Assembly: GCF_003073175.1 (NCBI RefSeq)
Contig: NZ_QBBX01000007.1
Span: 183,048 to 225,827 of the forward strand
Direction: 5' to 3'
DNA length: 42,780 nucleotides
From: Peribacillus acanthi
Lineage (GTDB): Bacteria; Bacillota; Bacilli; Bacillales; DSM-1321
In this document: positions 6,835 to 15,526 of the stretch, piece by piece
Numbering within the stretch: the first letter of the stretch is position 1
Layout of the letters: every line of letters starts with the position of its first letter
Made by a program: the position numbers and the translations under genes
The notes under the pieces: model-generated
What the model was told of the DNA's origin: nothing
The model's input: only the letters and a program-made list of their open reading frames with translations
Databases searched by the model: none

Positions 6835-7635
6835 TTGGCAATCATCACTAAGATAGCTGTCCAGAAAAAATTAAAAGATCGATACAATATATATATTGAT
6901 AAAGGCAATGGAGAAGAATATGGCTTTAGTGTAAGTGAAGATACATTAATTCAACTTGGCTTAAAAAAGGGCATGGAAGTTGATGAATTTGAGTTAAGTG
7001 AGCTTGGATATCGAGAAAGTATTCAAAAAGCTTATTCCAAAGCTATACATTATTTATCTGTTCGAATGCGTTCTGAACAGGAAATTCGTCAGCATCTTCT
7101 TGAAAAGGAAGTTGAATCTCCTGTTATTCAAGAGGTCATCCATAAACTAGCAGGACAGGGTTATTTAAATGACCTTGAATTTGCATTAGCTTATGTTCGG
7201 ACACAAATAAATACCACTAAAAAAGGACCTATTGTTATTAAAAATGAATTGCAGGAAAAAGGCATTAAAGGGGAAATGCTCGAACAAGCATTAGATCAAT
7301 ATTCACCAGACCTTCAATTACAGCATGCTATTGACCTTTTGGAAAAATTGAATAAAAAACCTAACAAGCAATCAATGGTTCAATATCGAATGAAGGTAGA
7401 GCAACAACTAACCGTGAAGGGCTATCAAAGAATAATTATCCAAAAGGCATTAGAAGAGAGTTTCCCTAAAGAAAATGAAGATCTTGAGTGGCAAAATCTT
7501 GTGTCTCAAGGTGAAAAATTAAAAAAGAAATATTCAAAGTACGAAGGGTACGACTATATGCAAAAAATGAAAGCTGCTTTGTATCGTAAAGGATTTTCTA
7601 TAGATATCATACAAAAATACTTAAATGAGGATTGA
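6835..7635 (+). CDS. recX: RecX, regulator of RecA
   Basis: 266 residues from a TTG start. RecX binds RecA filaments and modulates recombination and SOS activity. It has the family's tandem three-helix repeats (SVRMRSEQEIRQHLLEK; GYLNDLEFALAYVRT; KGPIVIKNELQEKGI) and the N-terminal extension typical of Bacillus. The frame is open 29 codons further upstream, but GAGGTGA lies just before the TTG at 6835, and the resulting MAIITKIAVQKK matches the usual RecX start. Ended by the hairpin at 7635-7666. Confidence 0.95.
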   Translation: MAIITKIAVQKKLKDRYNIYIDKGNGEEYGFSVSEDTLIQLGLKKGMEVDEFELSELGYRESIQKAYSKAIHYLSVRMRSEQEIRQHLLEKEVESPVIQEVIHKLAGQGYLNDLEFALAYVRTQINTTKKGPIVIKNELQEKGIKGEMLEQALDQYSPDLQLQHAIDLLEKLNKKPNKQSMVQYRMKVEQQLTVKGYQRIIIQKALEESFPKENEDLEWQNLVSQGEKLKKKYSKYEGYDYMQKMKAALYRKGFSIDIIQKYLNED

Positions 7636-7666
7636 AAATGACAGAGGAAAAATCCTTCTGTCATTT
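7635..7666. terminator. Bidirectional terminator between recX and the SDR gene
   Basis: AAAATGACAGA (7635-7645) pairs with TCTGTCATTTT (7656-7666), with T runs outside on both strands. The hairpin overlaps the last two codons of the convergent dehydrogenase gene. Confidence 0.85.
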
Positions 7667-8335
7667 TTTGCTTTCAATGATGATTTCCTTTGTAGTTTTG
7701 TATTGATTTGATATCAATTCCGCAATTTCTTTTGGAGATCGTAGTCTCGTTTTATCTGCAATATGGTCTGATTCATCCCAAAATGGAGTATCCATTCCTC
7801 CCATGTATACATTGACTATCTTTACACTTGTGCCATCCAATTCTTGTTGTAAGCCCTCTGAAAATCCACGAACTGCAAATTTACTGGCGCAATAAACTGT
7901 TTCATTTACTTTTCCTCGCAATCCAGCAGTTGAGATAATTTGAATAATGGTGGATTGCTGCTTTTTTAATAGTGGAAGAAAGGTCTTTGTCATTAAGATA
8001 GTCCCTAATACATTTGTTTCTAACATTGCGATAATTTGCTTGTCATCTATTTCTTCGATTGGACCAAAAAAACCAATACCAGCATTATTTATCAATATTT
8101 CTAAATCATAATCCTTTTGAATGTGGTTCTTAAGAGAGACAATGTCATTTGATTTCCTAATATCAAGAATATGGATGGAAGACTTTCCACCAGATGCTGA
8201 AATTTCCGATTTGACATTTTCCAGTTTATCCTCGTTTCTGCCAGTTAGAATTATATGATATCCTTGTTTAGCAAACAGAAAGGCTACCTCTTTCCCAAGG
8301 CCAGATCCGCCACCTGTAATGAGTACTGCTTTCAT
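7661..8335 (-). CDS. Short-chain dehydrogenase/reductase
   Basis: 224 residues with a classical SDR fold: the cofactor motif TGGGSGLG near the N-terminus, NNAGIGFFG, the catalytic Ser in IQIISTAG and the YCASK active site. The substrate is unknown; relatives are annotated as 3-oxoacyl reductase-like or YqjQ/DltE-like proteins. A TTG two codons upstream is directly against the AGGAGG site, so the ATG at 8335 is the likely start. It lies convergent to recX and divergent from yfhH, and is an addition to the gene order I recall from B. subtilis. Confidence 0.9.
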   Translation of the reverse strand: MKAVLITGGGSGLGKEVAFLFAKQGYHIILTGRNEDKLENVKSEISASGGKSSIHILDIRKSNDIVSLKNHIQKDYDLEILINNAGIGFFGPIEEIDDKQIIAMLETNVLGTILMTKTFLPLLKKQQSTIIQIISTAGLRGKVNETVYCASKFAVRGFSEGLQQELDGTSVKIVNVYMGGMDTPFWDESDHIADKTRLRSPKEIAELISNQYKTTKEIIIESKK

Positions 8336-8417
8336 ATTCAACCTCCTCTAGATGTTAATCTGCCAAAAATTTTGTTATGCTATTAATCGTACACATAAAG
8401 TCGAGGTGCAGTAAAGA

Positions 8418-8741
8418 ATGGAAAAAAGATATAGTCAAATGAGTTCATATGAATTACAACAAGAAATTGCTGCTCTTCACGAAAAAGCACGTAAGGCAGA
8501 GCAGATGGGGATGGTAAATGAATTTGCTGTTTTAGAGCGTAAAGCTATCATGGCAAAAGCATATTTACTCAATCCAGATAATTTTAAAAAAGGCGAAATT
8601 TATCCAATAGAAGGTGCCCCAGGTTCATATTTTAAGGTTGACTATTTAAACGGTGTATTTGCTTGGGGTTATAGACTTGGTGGAGATGGTTCTGAAGAAG
8701 CCCTTCCTATTTCAATGCTTCAAGTAAAAGAACAGAAATAG
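8418..8741 (+). CDS. yfhH: YfhH family protein (DUF1811)
   Basis: 107 residues. The N-terminal half is a helical, charged segment (MEKRYSQMSSYELQQEI... to about residue 50). The C-terminal half looks like a small beta barrel with GEIYPIEGAPGSYFKVDYLNG and GVFAWGYRLGG, as in the DUF1811/YfhH family. The function is unknown. The ATG is preceded by GAGGTG, and the gene sits immediately after recX in the ancestral order. It ends within the hairpin shared with sspK. Confidence 0.9.
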   Translation: MEKRYSQMSSYELQQEIAALHEKARKAEQMGMVNEFAVLERKAIMAKAYLLNPDNFKKGEIYPIEGAPGSYFKVDYLNGVFAWGYRLGGDGSEEALPISMLQVKEQK

Positions 8742-8761
8742 ACTCGGGATTTACCCGAGTC
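8741..8761. terminator. Hairpin between yfhH and sspK
   Basis: A perfect stem GACTCGGG (8741-8748) / CCCGAGTC (8754-8761) with a 5-nt loop. It lacks a T run on either strand, so it is a weak or assisted terminator for the convergent pair. Confidence 0.6.
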
Positions 8762-8778
8762 CCTTCACGAGAAGTATA

Positions 8779-8934
8779 TTATAGGCTATCTGATTCCCGT
8801 TGGCTGGAGGCTCTCATTCGTTCTTGTGGATGAGTATTGATGGTACCATTAGCGCGCTTTGAAGCATATTCTGCTTTCGCTCTTGGTTCACCCTCGAATT
8901 TATTTCCGTGCTGCTTAGGAATTTTGTCTGCCAA
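8779..8934 (-). CDS. sspK: Small acid-soluble spore protein K
   Basis: A 51-residue gene from TTG 8934 behind GGAGGAG. The stretch [20 protein letters not shown], then [13 protein letters not shown], matches SspK, a minor small acid-soluble protein found only in the spore core and made in the forespore under sigma-G. Its presence is direct evidence that the organism sporulates. It is encoded opposite to yfhH and yfhJ, as expected for this locus. I could not pick out a convincing sigma-G promoter upstream. Confidence 0.93.
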   Translation of the reverse strand: MADKIPKQHGNKFEGEPRAKAEYASKRANGTINTHPQERMRASSQRESDSL

Positions 8935-9048
8935 AATAATCTCCTCCTCAAACGAAATGATTGTTTACGCGGTAAGTCGCGTACTTTTATTATGGCTCAA
9001 AACACACAAGACTAATTAGTTCAAATAATGGCAAGGAAGGTGGATTTC

Positions 9049-9312
9049 ATGAAAGAAATTTTTGAACCACTAGCACGGCTTCTAGCTGAAAAAAATAAGA
9101 ATATTACAAATGAAAAAGCACTTACCTGGGTTGAATTGCTCTGGGAAGATTTTGAGTCAACCTATGCAAAAGCAGGTTATGAATATGGTGGCAAAGAACG
9201 TACTGAAAGGGTAGTAAGGCAATGGATAGAAAATTATGGTCCATACCTACATGAATTCGCAGGGAATAACCCTAAATATCAACATTTTCTAAATGAGGGT
9301 ACAAAAAAGTGA
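9049..9312 (+). CDS. yfhJ: YfhJ, WVELL-motif protein
   Basis: 87 residues carrying the family's defining WVELLWEDFESTYAKAG motif, then a helical C-terminal half ending NPKYQHFLNEG. Found in Bacillus next to sspK; function unknown. The frame is open from an ATG seven codons earlier (9028), but the site AAGGAAGGTGG at 9033-9043 lies between, which makes the ATG at 9049 the start. Followed by its own terminator. Confidence 0.9.
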   Translation: MKEIFEPLARLLAEKNKNITNEKALTWVELLWEDFESTYAKAGYEYGGKERTERVVRQWIENYGPYLHEFAGNNPKYQHFLNEGTKK

Positions 9313-9344
9313 AAAGGAAATGGGGTCATCCCACTTCCTTTTTT
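9312..9344 (+). terminator. Terminator of yfhJ
   Basis: AAAAGGAAATGGG (9312-9324) pairs with CCCACTTCCTTTT (9330-9342) with one mismatch, and is followed by T residues. Confidence 0.88.
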
Positions 9345-9346
9345 AT

Positions 9347-9492
9347 TTATCCCGAATATGCCTGCAGTAAGCCCCCCACCTCTAAGTTTTAAGGAAACGA
9401 GTCACGAGTCATTTAGGTGGGAATCATTTTCGTAAAAGCCCTAATGGATCAACTAACCATCATGAAACCCCTATGATGGAAATTTCACTTTA
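9347..9492. repeat. Dispersed repeat, family 3 (bcr-like), copy 1
   Basis: About 146 bp. Shares with 12380-12626 the start TTATCCC, the motif GTAAAAGCCC (9432-9441), ACTAACCATCA, and a TTTCACTTTA-type end. Two hairpins are visible: CCCACCT/AGGTGGG and CCATCAT/ATGATGG. It overlaps the last three bases of yfhP. From memory it resembles the bcr repeats of the B. cereus group, but that was not checked. Confidence 0.65.
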
Positions 9493-10470
9493 AACATTAA
9501 TGAGTTTTAGTTTTTTCTTCAATTTATCTTCGCTGAAAATCCATCCGGTATAAGAAGAAGTAATGTTTAAATCGGAATCAAGATGGACTACCGCTACAAA
9601 TGGATAATATCCATTACTACGGTAACGCAAATCGATAAATCTCACTTCATAATGCTCTTCATTTTCCGCGATTTCCCATCTGTATACAGGAGAGAAAGAT
9701 AGAAAAGCTGCAAGATTTTTATCATGCTTAGCAATGTCTAATACTTCGTTATCTGGAAGCGGCACTCGTTCGAATTTATCTAAGATGGTAATATAATGAC
9801 CAGCTGCTCTAGCCACATAGAAAAAGTTTTCGGTTGTAACCGCAATCCTCCATTTATCGAACTTCATGGTAGGGGAAAGAATGATTTTTCTAGCATCGGG
9901 AATTTCTCTTAAGACGGCTTCTTTAACCAACCTTCGTTCTCTAAAGCGTATTAAATAATAGAAGAACATTGTAATATACACTCCAACAAAGGTATAACCT
10001 GGTGGTGCGCCGAATCCCCAAAGAATCAAACCTGCGACATGAATCCCAAAAATAAACGCATCAAACGTGTTAATAACCCCTAATGCGACCCATTTCGGGG
10101 AAATCGGACGTAATGCCTGTGTCCCATATGCATTGAAAATGTCGACAAATACATGGAGGAATACTGCAAGAAATGTCCAAATCCATAAATGTAGGATATT
10201 TGATTCCTGATGGAAAACAAAAAGAACTGCAGTAATGAAAATAGGCCAGAGTAACACAGCTGGGATGGAATGAGTTATTCCTCTATGATGTCGGATGTAA
10301 ACCGCATTATTCCTTAATTTTAATACGGTATCGATATCTGGTGCTTGTGAGCCAATGATTGTTCCAAGCATTACAGCCTGTGCTGTTACTGGACTTTGAA
10401 CAACAACAGGATCCAAGGTCGCCAATGCGCCTAGACCTATCCCCATAACTAAATGTGTCCCAGTATCCAA
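9490..10470 (-). CDS. yfhP: YfhP, membrane-bound metal-dependent hydrolase (YdjM/DUF457 type)
   Basis: 326 residues from a TTG start. The N-terminal ~200 residues are an integral membrane domain with the motif HHRGITHS, several transmembrane segments and the conserved Asp/His pattern (GSQAPDIDT) of LexA-regulated YdjM-like hydrolases; the C-terminal ~120 residues are soluble. In B. subtilis YfhP acts as a regulator of a nearby gene (from memory); the biochemical role is unsettled. The frame is open 32 codons further back, but AAAGGAGG stands just before the TTG at 10470, giving the family start MDTGTHLVMG. Divergent from the next gene. Confidence 0.92.
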   Translation of the reverse strand: MDTGTHLVMGIGLGALATLDPVVVQSPVTAQAVMLGTIIGSQAPDIDTVLKLRNNAVYIRHHRGITHSIPAVLLWPIFITAVLFVFHQESNILHLWIWTFLAVFLHVFVDIFNAYGTQALRPISPKWVALGVINTFDAFIFGIHVAGLILWGFGAPPGYTFVGVYITMFFYYLIRFRERRLVKEAVLREIPDARKIILSPTMKFDKWRIAVTTENFFYVARAAGHYITILDKFERVPLPDNEVLDIAKHDKNLAAFLSFSPVYRWEIAENEEHYEVRFIDLRYRSNGYYPFVAVVHLDSDLNITSSYTGWIFSEDKLKKKLKLINV

Positions 10471-10593
10471 CGCTCCACCTCCTTTCTTATAACATGATAA
10501 GAAGTATTTTGTTTTTAGTGTGCCCAAAAGAACTATAGCTTTGAATTCTTTATTTTGCTTTTCCATTTACACAGATTACAATGGAGGAAAACC

Positions 10594-10905
10594 ATGAATA
10601 AACAAATTAAAATTTATGTGGAGTATACAATTGAAGAGTCTGCAATTCCACAATATCAAATGCTGATTAAGCAAATTGTTGAAGCTTTAGAACATTTTGA
10701 AGCACAATCCATTGAATGTTATAAAACAGAAAAACAAGATCAATTTATGGAAATTTTTACTGTTCCTACTGAATCTCATTTTCATGCAATAAAAAGAATC
10801 CACAAAAATAAAAATCATACAGTTTTCGGTAAATTACATCGGATTGTAAGTGGTGGCGCTGATCAAATTTCGTGCCGTGCACTTGTGCAAAGCAAACAAT
10901 CATAA
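10594..10905 (+). CDS. Hypothetical protein (ferredoxin-like fold suspected)
   Basis: 103 residues with a clear AATGGAGGA site before the ATG at 10594 (the frame extends 13 codons upstream without a ribosome binding site). The alternating pattern (KIYVEYTIEES, a helix ALEHF, FMEIFTVPTE, HTVFGKLHRIV) suggests a ferredoxin-like alpha/beta domain of the NIPSNAP/monooxygenase-like kind, but no catalytic residue is diagnostic. There are two Cys residues near Glu/Lys-rich stretches. It lies between yfhP and mutY and may be cotranscribed with mutY across a 49-bp gap with no terminator. Confidence 0.75.
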   Translation: MNKQIKIYVEYTIEESAIPQYQMLIKQIVEALEHFEAQSIECYKTEKQDQFMEIFTVPTESHFHAIKRIHKNKNHTVFGKLHRIVSGGADQISCRALVQSKQS

Positions 10906-10954
10906 TACTATATTCCCTAAAAGAAAGGTTAATTAACATCTTGGAGGCACAACA

Positions 10955-12064
10955 TTGGAAAAAAATAAAATAGATGCTTTAAATGCAATAGATAAAACCT
11001 TATTTCAAAACGATTTATTGGATTGGTTTGAAAAGGAACACCGAGATTTACCTTGGAGAAAAGATCGAGATCCATATAAAGTATGGGTATCCGAAATCAT
11101 GCTCCAACAAACCCGTGTTGATACTGTAATTCCGTATTTTGAAAGATTTCTGACGTGGTTCCCTACAATGGAGGATTTTTCTAAAGCGGAAGAAGATAAG
11201 ATTTTAAAAGCATGGGAAGGACTTGGGTATTATTCAAGAGTGCGAAACCTACACGCAGCTGTAAAAGAAGTTCAAGAAAGTTACGGTGGGAAAGTTCCTG
11301 ACACACTGGAAGAGATTTCAAAATTAAAAGGTGTGGGACCTTATACTGCTGGTGCTATATTGAGCATTGCTTATGGAAAGCCAGAACCAGCAGTCGACGG
11401 AAATGTAATGAGGGTGCTGTCAAGAATTCTATTAATTAAAGAAGACATTGCCAAGCCTAAAACGAGGAAGATCTTTGAATACGCTGTTCGAGAACTAATT
11501 GCTAAACATAATACCTCCCATTTTAATCAAGCATTAATGGAATTAGGAGCTTTGATTTGTACACCAGGTACGCCTTCTTGTCTATTATGTCCAGTTAGAG
11601 AGCATTGTACTGCTTTTAAAGAAGGTGTGCAGTCAGAGCTACCCGTTAAAAATCAGAAAAAATCATCTAAAACTGTTAATATGGTAGCGGCTATTTTAAC
11701 CAATAAAGAAGGAAAGGTTCTTGTTAGAAAAAGACCTTCTACAGGATTATTGGCGAATCTGTGGGAGTTCCCAACTTTTTCGTACAGTACAAAAATAGTT
11801 TCCAATAGGGACTTTTTTAAGGATGAGTTCAGAAAAGTATATGAGGCTGAACTTGAACTGGGTGTACCCATTACTAAAATAGAACATGTTTTTTCTCATC
11901 TTGTATGGAAGGTCGACTTATATGTTGGGATTGTCGTGGACAAAATTAGTAGTGAAGTGTTAGATACCAATAGATTGAAATGGGTCGATCAAGAAGAAAT
12001 AAAAGGATTAGCATTTCCGGTCCCGTTCCAAAAAATGTACGCTGCATACTTGGAAAATAAGTAA
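10955..12064 (+). CDS. mutY: A/G-specific adenine DNA glycosylase MutY
   Basis: 369 residues from a TTG start behind TTGGAGG. MutY removes adenine mispaired with 8-oxoguanine. Visible: the catalytic Glu47 in SEIMLQQTRV, a helix-hairpin-helix ending KGVGPYTAGA (125-134), the catalytic Asp148 in VDGNV, and the [4Fe-4S] cysteines 202, 209, 212 and 218 (C-x6-C-x2-C-x5-C). The C-terminal third is the Nudix-like domain that reads 8-oxoG. All key residues are intact and the length is normal. Confidence 0.97.
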   Translation: MEKNKIDALNAIDKTLFQNDLLDWFEKEHRDLPWRKDRDPYKVWVSEIMLQQTRVDTVIPYFERFLTWFPTMEDFSKAEEDKILKAWEGLGYYSRVRNLHAAVKEVQESYGGKVPDTLEEISKLKGVGPYTAGAILSIAYGKPEPAVDGNVMRVLSRILLIKEDIAKPKTRKIFEYAVRELIAKHNTSHFNQALMELGALICTPGTPSCLLCPVREHCTAFKEGVQSELPVKNQKKSSKTVNMVAAILTNKEGKVLVRKRPSTGLLANLWEFPTFSYSTKIVSNRDFFKDEFRKVYEAELELGVPITKIEHVFSHLVWKVDLYVGIVVDKISSEVLDTNRLKWVDQEEIKGLAFPVPFQKMYAAYLENK

Positions 12065-12094
12065 GGATGACCGAATGAAATGGGTCATCCTTTT
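12063..12094 (+). terminator. Terminator of mutY
   Basis: AAGGATGACC (12063-12072) pairs perfectly with GGTCATCCTT (12083-12092), then T residues. The stem begins in the stop codon of mutY. It could also serve yfhS from the other side. Confidence 0.88.
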
Positions 12095-12107
12095 GACATA
12101 TTATCAT

Positions 12108-12332
12108 TTAGTCGTAGCTTATTTCTGTACCATGAGTATAATCTGCTTCATTTCTCTTCAATCCGCCACGATTTTCAATTTCTTCAATGATTTCTTGGTG
12201 GATGGACTGTCCTTCTGAATTCAAATAAGGTACCATTTGTTGAAGAGAGTGGTGGAAGAAAGCTAATTCGCTATCTTTCCATTTATTCTTTGGCGTCATG
12301 GAAAGCTCAGTCATGTCTCTACCTACATACAT
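12108..12332 (-). CDS. yfhS: YfhS-like small protein
   Basis: 74 residues: MYVGRDMTELSM, a helical middle (WKDSELAFFHHSLQQMVPYL), and an acidic C-terminus ending GGLKRNEADYTHGTEISYD. The gene sits between mutY and fabL, the position of yfhS in B. subtilis, where a protein of the same size is involved in sporulation (as I recall). The ATG has a strong AAGGAGG. The match is from position and remembered sequence, so the name is likely rather than certain. Confidence 0.78.
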   Translation of the reverse strand: MYVGRDMTELSMTPKNKWKDSELAFFHHSLQQMVPYLNSEGQSIHQEIIEEIENRGGLKRNEADYTHGTEISYD

Positions 12333-12379
12333 ACTAAAACCTCCTTATGGAATGGGTACCATCAAAGTGACCAGCTTAC

Positions 12380-13431
<1,052 letters not shown>

Positions 13432-13519
13432 AGTTAGTTCTCTGGTAAAAATTTCTTAAAAACTTATCGGATAGTAAAAACACCTCCTGGTTAAATTAAT
13501 ATTCGTGGAGGTGATTACA

Positions 13520-13732
13520 ATGGCAAACAACAACTACAACAAAACACCACAAGCTGGTACAAACGTTCAAAAAGTGAAGCAACAAAATGCTGCTTCAGCT
13601 CAAGGTCAATATGGCACTGAGTTCGCAAGTGAAACAGACGTACAAGCAGTGAAACAAGCTAACCAACAGGCAGAGGCTCGTAAAGCACAAGCTTCTGGAC
13701 AATACGGTGCTCAAAACAACCAACAACAATAA
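13520..13732 (+). CDS. sspE: Gamma-type small acid-soluble spore protein
   Basis: 70 residues rich in Gln, Asn and Ala, with two related segments containing the germination protease site ([11 protein letters not shown] and a degenerate second copy in ASGQYGAQ). This is the gamma-type SASP, a forespore amino-acid store that does not bind DNA. Start at 13520 behind TGGAGGTGA; the frame runs five codons upstream into that site. It is strongly expressed from a forespore promoter in relatives; no clear sigma-G box was identified here. Confidence 0.95.
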   Translation: MANNNYNKTPQAGTNVQKVKQQNAASAQGQYGTEFASETDVQAVKQANQQAEARKAQASGQYGAQNNQQQ

Positions 13733-13738
13733 TATCTT

Positions 13739-13783
13739 AAAGTAAAAGGCGCCCATTTCGCGAATAGGGCGTCTTTTACTTTT
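13739..13783 (+). terminator. Terminator of sspE
   Basis: A 16-bp stem (13739-13754 with 13767-13782, one G-T wobble), a 12-nt loop and a T-rich 3' side. Confidence 0.88.
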
Positions 13784-13892
13784 CATAGGATTCGACAAAA
13801 CTTCTATTAAGTCTACATTATTAGTCAAAGGATAAAGAAATGGAAACGCGAATTTGAATAGTATAATGAACATAATCGGAGGAGGCATTTCT

Positions 13893-14147
13893 ATGAACGA
13901 ATTCAATCTGCTTGTTGGAGAACAATTAAAAACGATGGACAAGCTCTTATTTATACAATCCGAAATTGAACGTTGCCAAGAAGTAGAGAGTCAATTAAAT
14001 GCATTGAAAGAACAAAGCGAATTGCTTTCTGTCCAAGAAGAAATATCTAAAATGAAAGATGAACTATTGGATATCCAACGATTATTCGAGAAACAGACTG
14101 AAGAAGTAATTCGTTCGTATCAGTCGCAACTTCCTGCTACCGTATAA
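13893..14147 (+). CDS. ygaB: YgaB-family coiled-coil protein
   Basis: 84 residues, almost wholly helical and charged, with heptad-like repeats (LLVGEQLKTMDKLLFIQSEIE, ... EEISKMKDELLDIQRLF) suggesting a coiled coil. It sits between sspE and ntdP, as ygaB does in B. subtilis, and matches the size of that protein. Function unknown. The start at 13893 has GGAGGAGG ahead of it; the frame extends 13 codons back without such a site. Confidence 0.85.
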   Translation: MNEFNLLVGEQLKTMDKLLFIQSEIERCQEVESQLNALKEQSELLSVQEEISKMKDELLDIQRLFEKQTEEVIRSYQSQLPATV

Positions 14148-14227
14148 TGTACATAGTTAGACTATATATTCTTTATGTTTCATCCGGAAACACGTTGTTG
14201 AAATGAAAGTAAAATAAACGATTTTTT

Positions 14228-14255
14228 AAGGCGCTCTCATGAGGGTCTTTTTTTT
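14228..14255 (+). terminator. Terminator downstream of ygaB
   Basis: AAGGCGCTC (14228-14236) pairs with GAGGGTCTT (14241-14249) with one wobble and one mismatch, loop TCAT, followed by a run of eight T. Confidence 0.75.
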
Positions 14256-14295
14256 ATACTTTGGGTGTGTTAAAATCCTTGATTTTTAGCTAATT

Positions 14296-14385
14296 GTTGA
14301 TTGAAGTGGAAGATGCTTGACTCCTTGGGGATTAGCGTTACAGGCGAACGCCCCCGGAAAGCAAGAGACTGAAACGAAAATCAAC
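14296..14385. repeat. Dispersed structured repeat, family 1, copy 3 (internally deleted)
   Basis: 90 bp between GTTGATT (14296) and AATCAAC (14379-14385). The 5' half, CTTGACTCCTTGGGGATTAG, matches the other copies. About 40-50 bp of the middle is missing, so the second arm of the CTCC/GGAG pairing is lost. The flanking sequence upstream (GATTTTTAG) is shared with copy 2. Confidence 0.75.
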
Positions 14386-14423
14386 AGAAAAATTTAAAAG
14401 AGCCTTACTTAAAAAAATTACAT

Positions 14424-14530
14424 ATTGGTAGAAAAGAAATAAGTCTAAGTAGTGGACAATTTTAGGAATGAAATATTAGTGCAACATGGCCATTTCTAGC
14501 CTAAGGCTAGGTGTTATCCACGTTTTCTAA
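14424..14530. repeat. Dispersed repeat, family 2, copy A
   Basis: Begins ATTGGTAG (14424), continues AGTAGTGGACAATTTTAGGA (14449-14468) and ends ATCCACGTTTTCTAA (14516-14530). Near the end CTAGCCT and AGGCTAG form a short hairpin. Further copies: 30593-30700, 38670-38749, 40987-41093, and a degenerate one at 35233-35316. All are intergenic. Confidence 0.7.
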
Positions 14531-14626
14531 TGACTCTTTTTACACGGATTGTTATTAATAGCGCTAGAATTTCTGAGAAAGCTATGATTTTCCATCTCTT
14601 TTGTTTTAAATTTTCTTTTTAATCGC

Positions 14627-14632
14627 TATAAT
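14627..14632 (+). promoter_or_regulatory. Candidate -10 box upstream of the ntdP leader
   Basis: A perfect TATAAT. No good -35 exists at 16-18 bp (TTGTTT is 20 bp upstream, and TTTTAA lies at 17 bp). If used, it would give a 5' untranslated region of about 265 nt containing the folded segment at 14673-14860. Confidence 0.35.
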
Positions 14633-14672
14633 AAGGTAATATACAAACAAAAGCTAATAAAAAAATGGTGAA

Positions 14673-14860
14673 CTTGACAGGTGTGGTATTAAATAACCTC
14701 ATCTGTACTTTGAACAGTGTATAGCTTCTACACCTAGCCCAGATGCATAGGATATATTTTTACCAACGTTCTTATAGAACATAAACTTGGTCGGTCCAAT
14801 GTATAAGCAACCCGCTATGTAGTCAGTAGTCTACTTGGTAGTCATCTTATGTCTGTCAGG
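14673..14860 (+). ncRNA. Candidate structured RNA / cis-regulatory leader upstream of ntdP
   Basis: A closing stem CTTGACAG (14673-14680) / CTGTCAGG (14853-14860) encloses a multibranch fold. One branch: CATCTG (14700-14705) / CAGATG (14740-14745), capped by GTGTA/TACAC (14717-14721, 14729-14733). Another: ACCAA (14762-14766) / TTGGT (14787-14791), capped by the perfect hairpin GTTCT-TAT-AGAAC (14768-14780). A third: 14801-14807 with 14846-14852 (five Watson-Crick and two G-U pairs), containing GTAG/CTAC. The last stem stacks directly on the closing stem. There is no coding frame with a ribosome binding site and no terminator hairpin. It matches none of the riboswitch consensus motifs I know (T-box, lysine, M-box, ydaO, glmS). 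Confidence 0.55.
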
Positions 14861-14906
14861 TCTATGAATAGGAGGATACGCTTTTCGTTGAAAGTAGGGG
14901 AGAAGA

Positions 14907-15437
14907 ATGGGTATTCCCATCGAAGGAGAAAGAATACAAATCCATAGTTATAAGCATAATGGTCATATCCATCGAATCTGGGAAGAAACCACCGTATTAA
15001 AAGGAACCCAAAACCTTGTAATTGCAGCCAATGATCGAACGATGGTAACCGAGTCCGATGGAAGAACTTGGATTACAAGAGAACCTGCCATTTGTTATTT
15101 TCATTCACAGTATTGGTTTAATATTATCGGTATGTTACGTGAGGATGGAGTCTATTATTACTGTAATATTAGTTCTCCATTTGTGTATGATGGTGAGGCG
15201 TTAAAGTATATTGATTACGACCTCGATATCAAGGTATATCCAGATATGACTTTTACCTTATTGGATGAAGATGAATATGAAAGGCATCGGAAAGAGATGA
15301 ATTATCCAGAAGTCATTGATAAAATACTTCAAAAAAATGTGGACAAGTTGATTTTCTGGATTCGACAACGTAAAGGACCCTTTTCTGCGGAGTTTATTGA
15401 TTCTTGGTATGAACGATACTTAACGTATCGAAGATGA
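14907..15437 (+). CDS. ntdP: Nucleoside tri-/diphosphate phosphatase NtdP (DUF402)
   Basis: 176 residues, the YgaC/NtdP protein of the DUF402 family, which hydrolyses nucleoside tri- and diphosphates with divalent metal. Conserved blocks include [33 protein letters not shown], the [12 protein letters not shown] segment bearing the acidic metal site, and the C-terminal RKGPF...WYERYL. Full length. The ATG follows GGGGAG. The gene has an unusually long, foldable 5' region (14673-14860) and its own terminator. Confidence 0.95.
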   Translation: MGIPIEGERIQIHSYKHNGHIHRIWEETTVLKGTQNLVIAANDRTMVTESDGRTWITREPAICYFHSQYWFNIIGMLREDGVYYYCNISSPFVYDGEALKYIDYDLDIKVYPDMTFTLLDEDEYERHRKEMNYPEVIDKILQKNVDKLIFWIRQRKGPFSAEFIDSWYERYLTYRR

Positions 15438-15451
15438 AATTGAAATGAAGG

Positions 15452-15475
15452 CCTGTTGTTTTCACAACAGGTTTT
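15452..15475 (+). terminator. Terminator of ntdP
   Basis: CCTGTTGT (15452-15459) pairs with ACAACAGG (15464-15471), loop TTTC, then TTTT. Confidence 0.9.
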
Positions 15476-15526
15476 TGTATGAGTAAAACACATAATTTAT
15501 TCTGAATGTAGATTCGAGGCGAAATA

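Noticed and set aside
13440-13480. Sigma-G promoter for sspE
   Set aside because: GATAGTA at 13470-13476 resembles a -10 box, but the nearest -35-like TGGTAA is 21 bp away, too far for a confident call.
13595-13942. 115-codon minus-strand frame opposite sspE and ygaB
   Set aside because: Shadow of two well-supported genes; hydrophobic nonsense composition with no start site.
14665-14724. 19-codon leader peptide ORF (MVNLTGVVLNN...) in the ntdP leader
   Set aside because: No ribosome binding site, and it overlaps the closing stem; no run of one amino acid suggests attenuation.
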